Source: Bradysia coprophila (Eukaryota; Arthropoda; Insecta; Diptera; Sciaridae). From it: a DNA stretch of 64,000 nt. A program made the position numbers and the translations under genes. The DNA lies in NCBI RefSeq assembly GCF_014529535.1, contig NW_023503313.1, positions 1,352,796 to 1,416,795 on the forward strand, given 5' to 3'. Shown piece after piece: positions 1 to 10,934 of this stretch (positions within the stretch are counted from its first letter, which is position 1; every line of letters starts with the position of its first letter). The notes under the pieces are model-generated. The model ran no database searches and was not told the DNA's origin. It saw only the letters and a program-made list of their open reading frames with translations.

Positions 1-427
1 CAGTAGGAAAGTGTTGGCGTCTGGGGACGTTGTCACTTCCGCTTCTTCTTCCACATCGACATCTTCACCGACAAGTGGTGCGTCCTCATTTTCAACATCT
101 ACGAGCTCTTCATCGATTTCATCTTCAGCAGCAAAGGTCATCAGTTTGTTTCCTTAAAAATGAAAAGAGAAAATTGAAATTCTCTAGACTGCATTATGAA
201 TGCTGTTCTTTCGTAAATGAATGGACTGACAACGGTCAATATTTGTTCAATTCAAAAATTCTTCACATTTTTGTCGAAATTGTCGTGCCACGTATAGAAT
301 GGAATGGTTGCATTAACCGGTGCTTAAGAAACGCAAAAATAAATTGAATTAAACATTGCTCACCATTTCCGAATGTACATAATAGAGCTGGAAGCACTAG
401 CAGTGTTATTAACCACAAATATTTCAT
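1..427 (-). CDS. SSR1: Translocon-associated protein subunit alpha (TRAP-alpha/SSR1), 5' part
   Basis: Two exons are visible and the gene runs off the left edge. Exon 1 (427-364) starts at MKYLWL and encodes a hydrophobic signal peptide (LITLLVLPALLCTF). It ends at a GTGAG donor, and exon 2 (152-1) follows a TTTTTAAG acceptor in matching phase 1. Exon 2 encodes an acidic lumenal stretch (EDEIDEELVDVENED, then VDVEEEAEVTTSPDANT), which is the characteristic acidic N-terminal region of TRAP-alpha; the TTSPDANT-like segment before the folded domain is conserved. The family is a single-pass ER membrane subunit of the TRAP complex, which assists Sec61-dependent protein entry. An in-frame ATG 33 bases further upstream (460) would spoil the signal peptide, so I prefer 427. 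The lumenal domain, membrane span and cytosolic tail lie outside the window. Confidence 0.85.
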
Positions 428-1107
428 TTTTAATTGAAGTTTTGATAGATCGAAGCACACACTAAAATTGAGTTTGATCTGTTATGTTACAGTCGTTCAA
501 TTGAATCTCTTTCTTGTTGACGGTGAAAAGAAGAAAATCGACTAAAATGTCATAGCCAACACAACTGACGTGGAATACGAGGTAGTGGTGAATTTCTACA
601 CAAAAATTTATTTCTACAAAATGGAATTGGAGAGCGAAATTGCCCAACCGAAAATGATTTTTAGGGAAATTTCGTTAACTGGGATTTCGAGTGATGTATA
701 TTTACGATGTTTTACTCTCTAGTAAATCTTAGTAAATTAGGGTGTGAGAGAAATCATTTTATTTCATTTTTAACATAATTCATTCCACCCACATCAATAA
801 GTCATTATTCCAAATTGGGTTTCTTGTTCCATACTTGGAATATATAGCATTGGTTGGTGTTTTTTAGTTGTGACATTGAGTAAAATATGCAAAAAAAAAT
901 GAGAAATGAGGTTATTTTTGTGATGTGACGAGCGAAGCGAGTTTCATAACCATATTGTGTGACAAAAACACCCAATATCTCAACGTGTTGCATACAATGT
1001 TTTCTGCAACCAGCTGCGAAAAGTGAACTTTTGAAACACTGAAACGTACCACTAAATGAACGAAAATTTCTATGAACGATCATATAAACTGCTTTTATGT
1101 AAGTTTC
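428..1107. other. Intergenic, upstream of TRAP-alpha
   Basis: AT-rich stretch holding the presumed TRAP-alpha promoter and 5' UTR. No TATA-type element at a convincing distance was recognised. Short reading frames here have no splice support or family resemblance. A small palindrome, GAGCGAAGCGAG, lies near 929-940. Confidence 0.5.
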
Positions 1108-1555
1108 AAAAATTGGTTCACTGCGATTATTTATCTCGATATTAGAGATGGTTAGAGATGTGGGTCAATAAGCATTGGGTTTTTGGTGTCATGGGTTCGA
1201 AATTTAGTCAGGATTTTTATTTAAGAGTAATAGTTCAAAAGTAGTCACAAAAAGTATTTATGAAAATCGATTTCGTCACTAGTGACAAAAACTGTATATG
1301 TAAATCGGTTTCGTCATTAGACAAAAATTAAAAATATAGAAAAACAAAGAAAATAAGAAAAAGTCCACCTTTCGAAGCGTCATTGCAAAAGTAGCTGTTA
1401 TGCAACCGAGTATAATAGTTATTGATCCCATCGAGTATATCAACTTTATGCCCTGACCAAATTTCGAACCACCGACACCAAAAACCCAATGCTTATTGAG
1501 GAACATCTATAACCATTCGGCTATCGAGATATATAATAGCAGTGAACCATTTTTA
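1108..1555. repeat. Inverted-repeat element with tRNA-like boxes in its arms
   Basis: Arms of about 105 bp (1108-1212 and 1447-1555) are inverted copies around a spacer of about 235 bp. Both share the outer word TGGTTCACTGC and the inner word CAATAAGCATTGGGTTTTTG. On the minus strand the right arm contains TAGCCGAATGGTTATAG followed about 40 bases later by GGTGGTTCGAAATTTGG. Spacing and sequence resemble the A and B boxes of a tRNA gene or a tRNA-derived SINE head. The left arm is the same sequence with a degraded A box (GAGATGGTTAGAG). This could be two SINE heads in opposite orientation or a foldback element that captured a tRNA-like sequence. No acceptor-stem pairing was established, so it is not called a tRNA gene. 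Confidence 0.55.
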
Positions 1556-1867
1556 TTTTTTTGGTTCAGTAAAGTTTGTGTTCTTTGTGTTCCGCTGAGC
1601 GTTTGCGTTACATTCAGTGTTTAAATACTTTGATTTTACTCTGCACAATATGTGTCACAACTCAACACGACCCTGAAACATACATTTTAAACTAGATCTT
1701 TTCGATCCAAAGAACTGCGAGAAGATTACGATAGGATAACGGTCTGACTCAATAAGGCGACATGCATTATGTTATTCGCGAAGGTCGTCTTAAAACAGAC
1801 AGAAACTCGATCACCGCTCACTTTTATACATAAGTCTTTGATAGAGTGATTTAACATTTGCAAATGC

Positions 1868-2070
1868 GATGAAAGTAGATAAGTAGGTACGGCCAGTCCA
1901 TACAAGTCGGAGCACATACGGATTTGCATGGCGCCACCTCAAATAAACTCATTTCAAGTGGAAATTTGCACTAGAAATGAGTTCGTTTGAGGTGGCGCCA
2001 TGCAAATCCGTATGTGCTCCGGCTAGAACAAATTTGAACGTTTGGCCATACCTATACATTTACTTTCATT
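1868..2070. repeat. Foldback (hairpin) element, about 200 bp
   Basis: Nearly perfect inner arms (about 1909-1955 and 1970-2022) carry GGTGGCGCCATGCAAATCCG and its complement around a loop of about 15 bases. They are flanked by weaker outer arms (GTAGGTACGGCCA against TGGCCATACCTA) ending at GAAAGTA/TACTTTC. The compact hairpin with no coding capacity is typical of a foldback MITE. No target duplication was clear. Confidence 0.65.
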
Positions 2071-2283
2071 GTGGAAATGGAGAGTAAATGACTATCATAT
2101 TGACTGGGCTTGAATGTCATATTGTCACAATAATTGAAAGTATTTTCCGGTTTGGCTTGTCAAAATTGTTGAAAAAAAGTTTAGCGACTGGGACAAACGC
2201 TGTAAACCTTGAAAGTGGCTATATGGATCACGCTGTCATAAGTGCTGCCAAACACATTTTTTTGGAAGGGAATACGAACTATT

Positions 2284-3033
2284 CTTTCCTATTCTGTTCA
2301 GAAAACACATAACACGTAAAGTAAGTTCGCTCGTAAAAATCTCGAAAAATTCGAATCATCTTAAAGTGTAGTTAAACCAGAATGTAATTACAGGCTTCTT
2401 TGCACTATCTAATATTTAAATCAATTGATTTTTGGATGATTTAGTGAAGATATCTCGCAAATATTTGGATTTTTGTGATGATAGCCGCTTAGGTTATTTT
2501 TCTCATCAAATGTCAAATTGTTAAAAGTTTTGTGAAGCTAATTAGCAATTATTGTTGAATTAATTCGACGTGCAATTTCCTTACTAGTTCACTGCACTCT
2601 GCAATTGTGACTTTAAAGCATTTGGACTACCTTTCAATATCGAATTTATCAAATATTTTGCAGTAAAATTGTTTTGTTTCCATCCATACAGTAAAATGGA
2701 CAAACCAGTTGTTTTGGCCCGTGTAATGAAAGTTCTCGGTCGCACCGGATCACAGGGACAGTGTACCCAAGTCAAGGTAGAGTTCATTGGAGAACAAAAC
2801 CGACAAATTATCCGCAACGTCAAAGGACCCGTTCGTGAAGGCGATATTTTGACCCTGCTGGAATCTGAACGTGAAGCCAGAAGATTAAGATAATTTCGAT
2901 AATTCGTAACTCTTAAGGTAAATTTCAATTGAATTTGCTCGAATCATTTGGACCGAACACTAACCATTTTGTGTCTCTTTTCCATTTGCAGCTTCATTGT
3001 CGTGTACGGATACAATTACCATCAATCAATAAA
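2284..3033 (+). promoter_or_regulatory. RpS28 transcription unit: TOP-like start, UTR introns and polyA signal
   Basis: A pyrimidine run CTTTCCTATTCTG at 2284 resembles the 5' terminal oligopyrimidine start of ribosomal protein mRNAs. A strong donor GTAAGT at 2321 and an acceptor CATACAG ending at 2691 define a 5' UTR intron of about 371 bp that stops four bases before the start codon. Downstream of the stop, AAG/GTAAAT at 2918 and TTTGCAG ending at 2991 define a 74-bp 3' UTR intron, followed by AATAAA at 3028-3033. Transcript ends are inferred. The translational control linked to TOP sequences is known for the family and has not been shown here. Confidence 0.6.
2696..2893 (+). CDS. RpS28: 40S ribosomal protein S28 (eS28)
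   Basis: A single uninterrupted 65-codon frame starts [19 protein letters not shown] and ends RREARRLR-like ([10 protein letters not shown]). It has the family's conserved core [25 protein letters not shown] and [12 protein letters not shown]. eS28 is a small OB-fold protein of the small ribosomal subunit near the mRNA exit channel and normally has 64-69 residues, so the length is right. The start at 2696 is chosen because the upstream in-frame sequence (MFCFHPYSK) is interrupted by the 5' UTR acceptor and is not part of the family. All coding sequence lies in one exon; the introns are in the UTRs. Intact and probably functional. Confidence 0.95.
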   Translation: MDKPVVLARVMKVLGRTGSQGQCTQVKVEFIGEQNRQIIRNVKGPVREGDILTLLESEREARRLR

Positions 3034-3060
3034 ATGCCATTGAAAGCTTAAAACAAATGG

Positions 3061-4316
3061 TGCTTTTCATTTTGAAGCTGAACCGTGTGAATCCAATCCC
3101 CACGATGTATCTTTGTTGTAGTGTGTGTTGTGAAAAGTGTAGGCTTATCGTCAGGTTCCGCAGTTCAGTAAATCACACATAGTTCCACCAAACCAAAGCA
3201 TCAACGACACATTGCTTAGGGTGGGATTTGTTTTTGCGTTCGTTGTGTTCGTTCAGGAGGTTGGCGTACGCATGAAAAACTATTTCGCTTCCATTCGACT
3301 CATTGAACGTGATTTTAAATAGCAAATCGCCGTAAATTCTCAGAAAATTGAAAGCATGCTTGAAGAGCAGCGTCCTAGAATGAAAATGCATACAAAGTGC
3401 TCCAACGACTTCAAAGTCATAAAATGAAAATCGTTTTGAATGTGTGAATACGTGAATCCCGATCTGGTCTCTTAACTATGCCTGTATGTTGAATGTGAGG
3501 TTAACAGAGTTGTCCGATTTAACGTCCGCATCCATTTTGTAATGTGAAATATTGTATGCTGTGGCAACGTCGCTTTTGTTGTGAATCTGAAAACTGCAAC
3601 GATGATCTTAAAACAAGAAGTTCTTTATCCATGGCAAAGCTACGAGTTGATGGAATGGTCTATTGGAAGCAGTATGATAAGAAGAGCTAAAGACCGGGAC
3701 TGAGTTCAAGCGTTACTGAAATTTTATTAGATGAAGAACAGTAACTTCAATCAAAATAGAAGGTAAGCTATGCTGTCCAAGTTAACGAGTAAAACAACAC
3801 TCACAATGTCTTTTCCGATATTTGTTACTTCATCGCTGGACAAATAGTTGGGTCTGAAGTCAATAGACGGATCATTTTTCTGAGAGCACAGTCAACAGAT
3901 TTCCTAGAAAAACGTTGAATGCACCACACATCTTATGCTGGTACTTTACTACTTTAGTATCTTACGAAGATTAAAATACACGACGCAGGGGCATAAGTAA
4001 CGTATTCAACTTCACAGAAGCTACAGTTAGTCTAACTCAGTTTTCTCAATTTTCTGAGGGGTGATGCACATGTTTAAAAGGGAACCGCCGAACAAGAAAG
4101 GCTATTGGATTTGGGATCACCTATTCGCAGATAGTGCGAGTGCTCATAGGTCTCCTTGAATCTCTCGAAGTGTAGTAACAGTGAAAATCTACTCGGACAA
4201 GATGTAAGACTGTCTCTAAGAGAAATATTACCCACCACCACTTCTACGGTTACATAGAGTAGAAGGTAATTAAAAATGTGGAAAATTGTGAGCAAGTTTG
4301 TTCTGTGTCCTCCAAC
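3061..4316. other. Intergenic, no supported gene
   Basis: No exon chain could be built. A short minus-strand frame at 3173-3391 follows a plausible acceptor (TTTTCATTCTAG) and could be a stray terminal exon, but no partner exon was found. The remainder looks like unconstrained AT-rich DNA. Confidence 0.4.
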
Positions 4317-4363
4317 CACGACAGAGTAAAGTTAAGCAGTCCGTTTTATTTTACTCTGCTGTG
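4317..4363. repeat. 47-bp end-to-end remnant of the CACGGCAGAG MITE
   Basis: CACGACAGAGTAAAGTTAA is followed almost at once by TTATTTTACTCTGCTGTG: two inverted ends of the family described at 4372-4794 with essentially all of the interior missing. It lies 8 bases upstream of the full copy. No target duplication fits this fragment alone. Confidence 0.6.
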
Positions 4364-4371
4364 CCTCTTAC

Positions 4372-4794
4372 CACGGCAGAGTAAAATAAACCAGGCAGGA
4401 GCCAGAGACACTTCTAACATACAAGCCCGTGGGACAAATCCCCCGCAGGCCCCTGTCTCGTCTCCCCCAGTTGACCTTGCTCTCTCTAACAAATCCCCCG
4501 CAGTGGGCCCCTAGTGTTCTTAGTCTAAAGGGTAATGTAAGGGCTCATTACTAGAAAAAATTGGGCCCCTGCATAAAGCGGCCCCCGCACTGAAAAAAGC
4601 TTAAAAGTGTCTCTGGCAGGAGCGGTTCATTTTCGAAACGTCAAATAAGGGACCGAATTCACTGGATGAAAATGAACTCAAATAAACACTGACATAAATT
4701 GGAAAATTTGGTTCGCAAAAAATATAGGGCTACTAGATTAATCAGGTCCCTAGTCAAATCAGCGCTCCTGCCTGGTTAACTTTACTATGTCGTG
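4372..4794. mobile_element. MITE with CACGGCAGAG inverted ends, interrupted by a hAT-like insertion
   Basis: Ends are CACGGCAGAGTAAAATAAAC and its imperfect complement ending TTTACTATGTCGTG, flanked by the 7-bp duplication CTCTTAC (4365-4371 and 4795-4801). Subtracting the internal insertion and its duplicated target (221 bp) leaves 202 bp, exactly the length of the uninterrupted relative at 51545-51746. Internal words such as GTCAAATAAGGGACC are shared. It has no coding capacity, and the superfamily is not assigned. Confidence 0.85.
4403..4615. mobile_element. Non-autonomous hAT-like element nested in a MITE
   Basis: A 213-bp element starts CAGAGACACTT and ends AAGTGTCTCTG. It is flanked by a perfect 8-bp duplication, GCAGGAGC (4395-4402 and 4616-4623). 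An 8-bp duplication with CAG-type ends is the hallmark of the hAT superfamily. The interior is rich in CCCC/GGGG runs and has no transposase frame. It split the older MITE, so the relative age is clear. Confidence 0.85.
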
Positions 4795-4801
4795 CTCTTA
4801 C

Positions 4802-5252
4802 TCATACTGAATGAAATGACATTCGATACTCTGTTGAATATGTGCAAAAATGCAAAATATGCAAAATGTTGATGAAAGCATCGTCGGAATCATAATGACT
4901 GAATTCTTGTTGTCGGCTTCTAAGCTGTGTATGCCCCCTCATGCCCTCATTGTACTTGGTTACTTACATTCTGAAATTTTTAATTTGAAAGCCAAAATGA
5001 CAACAAATTCTATTATTGCAAGTATTAAGCCGTGACCGCAGTCTCTCAACAAACTATAAACGGCTCGCATGACATTTCAACGCTTACGAAAGAACGTAAA
5101 CACTTCACGTGCTTCTGTTTACTTTATTGCATTTTCGATTTTGAACTCTTAGTTTGCTGTAAATGAAATCTATTTTCATTTTCATTAAATTCTTCCTCCG
5201 CGGATCGTTTACGTAAAGTGACAAGTAAAATCTGAAAAAGACAATCCACAAC
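4802..5252. other. Intergenic, upstream of the 5253 gene
   Basis: No repeat or gene recognised. It presumably holds the promoter of the following gene. No TATA box was assigned. Confidence 0.4.
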
Positions 5253-6532
5253 ATGAATACGCAACAAACAGTGCAAGTCGACACGGAACGAAGTTCTATC
5301 GAAATTTTGTGTCAAAACAAACGCAACAAATATCTGAATTGCCTCAAATCTCATTTTCATTTAATGAAATTATTTTCGGTTGAACATAAGAAGCTGTTGG
5401 ATCGAATGCTGGTCTTGTCTACAAAACTCAACGTTATCGAAAGGTATAAATTGATAAATGGGTACAGATGTTATGATGCGTGGTTAGTTGAATTAGGGAT
5501 AACCGAAATTGGTATTGGTACAGTATTTTCTGTTAAGCTATTAGGTGACTCGGGCTCTCTGTGAGTCAGTGTAATTAAACCGGAGATAAATATTAAAAGT
5601 CAAATGACAAGAAAATCTGAACGAACAACAATCACTAACGAGATTTGGATCAGTGGAAACAAGACTGATTCCTAAACATCGAATATCTTTCTGATAGTTG
5701 ATTGGAGCTTCACATGATTGTGAGTTCTACATGAAGACCCATTGAACATTGCAATTAAAGTCACGCTTCAGAGGAGCGTAGGCTTGAAGCCAAAAAATTT
5801 CTTGATAGAAAAATTGTAATTTAATTCAAAGGAATCCTAAACAGACCCTGTTGTGCTCCCATGAAACAGAATGTCTTTTTTCAAAAGAAAATTTCGTACA
5901 GATGTTGCTCATTAGAATTCTCTGACAATATTGTAATCAATGAACCCCACGCACTGACCCAATACAATCCAACTAGGCAAATCAGACTTTTTATAATATT
6001 TTCCTTCTCTTAGTGACAACCGTCCAAAGTGTTTACTGTATTCCAACGAACTGATATGGAGAGTGAGAGGCGAAATCCTGAACACATTGAATTCAATCAC
6101 CTCCCAGATCAGTCGAAATTTGTAAGTTACACGCGAAGTTCCACCTTCTCATGACTGTGTTTTATTATACACTTCTTATTCAGGCAACAACAATCTAATT
6201 CGTTTATCTGTCTGCGACAGTTTCACGAAGAATTCATCATAACATCGAAAGGTGTGGATTGGAACGATCAGTCACGTTTATGCAATGGATCTGCTACCGA
6301 GAAGCCACTAATTTACTATGTTGATCACTCTATCGATATTATGTACTGTTTACACATTTACGAACAAGCCATCCAGTTTAACAAATCACATATCGATGTA
6401 AGAGACAGCAGTTCAATTGCCAGATTAGCAAATTCCGTGTCGATACCACAAAATTTCAATGATCGTATCATTGACGTACTGCTAAATAGTTGTTTTGTTG
6501 ATAAGACAGAAAAAGTGAGAAATAAAAGTTGA
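5253..6532 (+). CDS. Three-exon protein, weakly similar to C1orf109/AIRIM
   Basis: Exons 5253-5443, 6014-6121 and 6184-6532 join in matching phase 2 at both junctions (donors AG/GTATAA and TTT/GTAAGT, acceptors CTCTTAG and TTATTCAG) to give 215 codons. The exon 2 and exon 3 frames stay open far upstream of any ATG, which supports the splicing. The protein is helical-looking, without a signal peptide or membrane segment. Its order of features, a leucine-rich N-terminal helix, a segment LIWRVRGEILNTLNSI, the word HIYEQA and a C-terminal end with LANSVSIPQNF then LLNSCFV, recalls the C1orf109 family (ribosome biogenesis partner of SPATA5, Pfam CK2S-like), but the match is remembered and weak. 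AATAAA lies at 6608-6613. Gene structure is fairly sure, identity is not. Confidence 0.6.
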
Positions 6533-6613
6533 ATTCGGTTGAAAACACAAAGAGTTTACTTTAAGAGCGTTTGTACAGAGTCAAGTCATCGAATTTTTTA
6601 AACGAAAAATAAA

Positions 6614-7540
6614 GTGAGGTTGACTCCACAAATTATCATCAAGTATAGCAACGAATTAGAGTTACGTCTCTCTGAGAATTACTGTTATTTACCAGTTAAA
6701 AATGGAAATTTCCAATAAATATCATGAAATGTCTTCGACGGTAGATTTAAAAAATCAAAAATTATCAAAATCTTAGTAGCTATTCACAATGAAACCATCG
6801 AAGTGAATGACTGTAACAGTGTAACAATTACGTCAAGAAATCTCCAACCAATTGTATTGTTGCTTTTCCGCTATTCCTAGCAGCAACAGAGATACGAATT
6901 CGTTTTGACACAAGTAACTTCATGGTAATATTTACATTTTCTGTTTCCGAGGTAGTAAACCACTACAAATTGAACGAACATCTTCAGAGAATAGATCGGT
7001 TAATTGACCCTATCAGTTGTTGAGAGCTGATGTCTTATGATACACGGAGAAAAAAAGCTGAATCGGATTACTTTTGTGAAACACGTCTTTCTTTTGTGAG
7101 AAACGTTTTTCTTTTAGGAAATTCGATTTTTCTTCGGTTTAGAATAATCACATTCAATAGTTTCCCAAACAAAAGTTGAAGTCTCGCCTTCTTTCTCGCT
7201 TAATTTTTATGTACTAGTCGTACTAGTCGTTGTGCAAACAATTTAGAGATATTTTTGAAGTAACCTGCATCTAAAACGGTCGTCGTGTTATGATTTTATC
7301 GTTTCTCGTATTTGTTTAGTCATGTTACTGACTCTATTTAGCGTACCACTCATGCTTGAGGTGCGTTGAATACACCAAATAAATTGGGAAAAAATATTGT
7401 AAGAAGCGCTGAAAAAAATTATATTTTATTCAGAATCGTACATCGGTACAAAGGTAACTCGTTTTTCATAACAGACTTTCTCTATTATCTCTAAATTACC
7501 TTTGTGATAAGCGTAACATTTCTCTCCATGTATACACATC
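6614..7540. other. Intergenic, nothing recognised
   Basis: AT-rich sequence without coding signals or clear repeats. Confidence 0.4.
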
Positions 7541-7957
7541 CTAAGGGCTTGTCCACTTTTCAGGCTCCACCTTCTTCTTCCTCTTTTTCAGCCTGTTTCT
7601 ATCCACTGCTGGACATAGGCCTCCCCAATTCTCTTCCATTCCAAACAATTGCAATTTCTTAATTCTGTTTGTCCATCTCTCTGGTGGTCTACCCCTAGGT
7701 CGTTTTTTAGGTGGTCTCCAGCTCATGATCCTTTTGGTCCACCGTTCGTCCGTCCTTCTTGCAATATGTCCGGCCAAGCTCCACTTTAAAGATGCAATTA
7801 TTTCCATGACATCAACGACTTTTGTTTGTTTCGGATCCATTGATTTGTCATTCTAACTCTGACCATATGTGAGCACGGAAAGGACACACGTATCGAACAC
7901 TTTACGTTTCAGACTATTGTTCACTTTGCTTTTGACAATTAACCTGAGTTTTCCACC
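7541..7957 (-). mobile_element. LINE (RTE/BovB-like) 3' remnant
   Basis: On the minus strand, the segment near 7957-7880 reads SLKRKVFDTCVLSVLTYG, and after an in-frame stop the frame from 7840 reads SLAGHIARRTDERWTKRI, then WRPPKKRPRGRPPERWTNRI. These are the terminal reverse-transcriptase and tail motifs (KR.VFD.CVLPVLTYG; GH..RR.D.RW; RGRP..RW) typical of RTE-type and related LINE polyproteins. The usual stretch of about 30 residues between the two blocks is missing and a stop lies between them, so this is a decayed, 5'-truncated copy. Boundaries are approximate and no target duplication was found. Confidence 0.75.
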
Positions 7958-10934
7958 TTCGGGTGTTTAATGAACTTCCAAGTACCATCTTTAGATTCAT
8001 TCATTCATCATTATGGAAAGCGCCTTAATGATTTTTTGTTGCAAATCATCCGGTTCAGAACAATCCACTGCTTCAAATAAAACTAAAGCTAGAGCTACAA
8101 AAGATTCAATGACAACCAACACCGAGAAGGTCAACAAGTATATAAGATTGACAAAAAAGAATCATGAATGGGGAAAAGCACTTGAGGTGAAGTTGAAAAA
8201 TGGTTTTTCTCGTTGATTTGCCTGGAAGTCTGAAAGTTTCTGATAGCAGAAGTCAGATCAGTTGGTCTTCCGTCTGGATTTTTACTTCTCAATAAGAGCC
8301 TCCGTGAGCTGTTGAGGAATTTCGCACCACGTCATTCACAATAACCCACAAAGTGACTCCCTGAACTCTAATCTAATATGGCCAGTGAAAAAACTTGAGT
8401 CACTTATGTTTTGTGATTAAAATAGAAATCGACTGAAAAGTTCCACTAATATGGGCACTATAATCTCCTTCTGAGGACCGCATGAATTACCTTACATTTC
8501 TAGTAAACTTAGTGAAAAATGTCTCTAAATTTTATTGTTAACAGACGACAAACATATCACCTGGTATAAGGATTGAATCGGCTACTACCTTTGATCAACA
8601 AATTCGATTACTTAAAAATAATCTTATATTGGCCTTCTGTAAGAACTAATGGCATACAGCTTTGTCTTTCGCAATTTTGAGACTTTCTTTTTCATTATAG
8701 TAGACACTATGAATCTATCTCCAATCGGTTTGTATTGTTGAAAAATTTTCATTCAAATATAAAAGGTATTTTCATCGAACTATTGTTCACAGTTGTTCCT
8801 CTTTTTCTCTCTTCAAAAAATCTTTCGTTTCTGATTCGATAGCTTGGACATTTTTCGTTCGCATTCAAAAAATTTCTATCAACAACGAAAACAAACAGAA
8901 AATGGAAAAAATATTATTTTCAAATTTTCCTTTGCGTTACGTTCCCTCCTTTACGTACATTTATTTTCATTGCGTCACGGCACCGAAATGAACCATACAC
9001 AAGATGTTCAAATATCGATTTTTTGTCCAAAAGGACGAAAAATAACGACACACACGATAGTAAAGTTTTCATTCATACCAAAAATGTGTGTGTTTTGGTC
9101 TGATTAATTTTTAAATTTAGTTTTTGTTCCGAATAAAGAAACAATTTAGTGTAAAATTGCAACAAATTGAATGAGTTTGTGCTTTCCGAATTAATACAAA
9201 TTGAAGAGAGGCTGAATTTCGATTAGTTTCATTCAAATAATTCGATTAAATTGTTATTGTGTGTATCCCGTCTGTGCCATCACCATAAAACGTTACATAA
9301 GTGGAATTAAAAAAAGAAGGAAATGTGGACTGAATCGACTAACTGAAAATTATATTCAATTGAAGTAAATTTTTGATTTTATTCGCTTGTACAGGTAACT
9401 GCAATAGTAAAACTCTGTGTGCTGCATGAACCATTTTATTCGAAAAGCTTTTTTTCGTCCTTTTATTATAATCCACTGTGATGATGCCTATCGTCAATCG
9501 TATCGAAAATTTCATCTTTGAAAAATCAATTTTGAATTATCGCAAGGCCACATATAAAATGCTTTCTGCGTTTACGTTGATAAACTATCAATCACGAAAA
9601 AGAAAGCAACGACGCAAAATTAATTCGATTCGAATGTTAGAAAATTTTGCACATTTTTTTTGTTGAATGGATTGAATTTTGATTTGCAGATACGATGAAT
9701 CGTTCTACATTTGGATATTAAAACCAGTGTAATTTAGGGAAAATAACTTAATCAGTCGGGCTTTGGGGAATAAGAGAGTTTGTCCGTAATTATAGATATT
9801 GTTGTGAGTTTGGTTAAAAATGTGTATAGATCGTTCGGAGATCTATAATTCATTGTTGAATAACTGGGAACCCATTATATATCTTAGTGGGAAGTTTATG
9901 CTTTCTAAAAATTCAACAGTGGAATCAGAAACTGATTGACGGTGGCATTTTATTTATCTTTTCTTCTTCTTCTTGTAATGTTAATAGGACAAAAGACAAC
10001 TTGAACTAATTCAACAAAATTTTGATTTTTTTGTGTTCCAATCCCAATTTGGTATGCTTCTTTTTCACTTATTTTTATGTTAAAACTTAAAACAATGAAC
10101 CTACCATACAGTATCCGAAGCGAAAGTGGCCTGAGTAGCCAGATTCGATTCAACAAAAATGAAACGGATTTTTACAGTAAAAACTTGTCTTTATCAACTA
10201 GACTAATCAATCGTTGTCTAAACATTGTCGCTAAGAAAGCTTGTCAACAACAAAAACAATTTAATTAAAAGAAACTTTGAATTCTTGTTGTTTCCTGAGG
10301 GATTTGTCCATAAATAGCGGTCACGCAAAGGAGCGGAAGATTATATTGACATTGGAGAGAGCTATAGAGGAGATAGGTTCGTACGCTAATGGACATCTAC
10401 AAAATAATCTACGTTGAGTTTTAGTTCTAGTATGAGGTGCAGCGAGTAACATTAACATTAACCTGGCATGTAAATAACTGATCGTATGAAACATTATCTA
10501 TCCACAATTCTAAAAAAAGACAAATTTAGTTTTTCCTTGCGATTTAAAGGGATCAAACATTTAAAAAAAAATTGAACAGCATTTATGGACAGCCCCTCTC
10601 AGTGAAATATTTTGCCGTTTTCATTTAAGTGCTACCCTTCCGTTTGATTCTTTCAATGACTGTATAGTGACATGGTACGTTCATTGCGAAGTTATTTTTA
10701 GCGCACTCTTTTTTGCACATTTATTTTTATTGACTTCAAATGAAATTTACGATACCGACTGCACAATTCAATTATAAAGTTTTACCTTCCTTATATCGCT
10801 ATTTTGCCACACACAAACTAAAGCTAAAAGATAAATTGGAACCATCGATGGAATATTGGAATAAAAACACAGCAGCTACAAAAATTTCACACTTTTAGTA
10901 GCATAAAGTTGAATTATTTTCAATATAATTAAGT
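7958..10934. other. Gene-poor interval before the SLC6 gene
   Basis: About 3 kb of AT-rich DNA. Short open frames (for example 8013-8216, 8844-9107, 10077-10268) lack splice signals or familiar composition and are treated as chance. The last few hundred bases must include the promoter of the SLC6 gene. No specific element was recognised. Confidence 0.4.

Noticed and set aside
1470-1540. Functional tRNA gene in the right arm of the inverted repeat
   Set aside because: A- and B-box-like words are present, but a paired acceptor stem and a proper anticodon arm could not be drawn.
3173-3391. Minus-strand frame with a good acceptor (TTTTCATTCTAG) and protein-like residues (YGDLLFKITFNES)
   Set aside because: No partner exon, start codon or family match found, so it is not annotated as a gene.
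8013-8216. Short lysine-rich plus-strand frame
   Set aside because: No upstream promoter, splice signals or homologue recognised; composition fits chance in AT-rich DNA.
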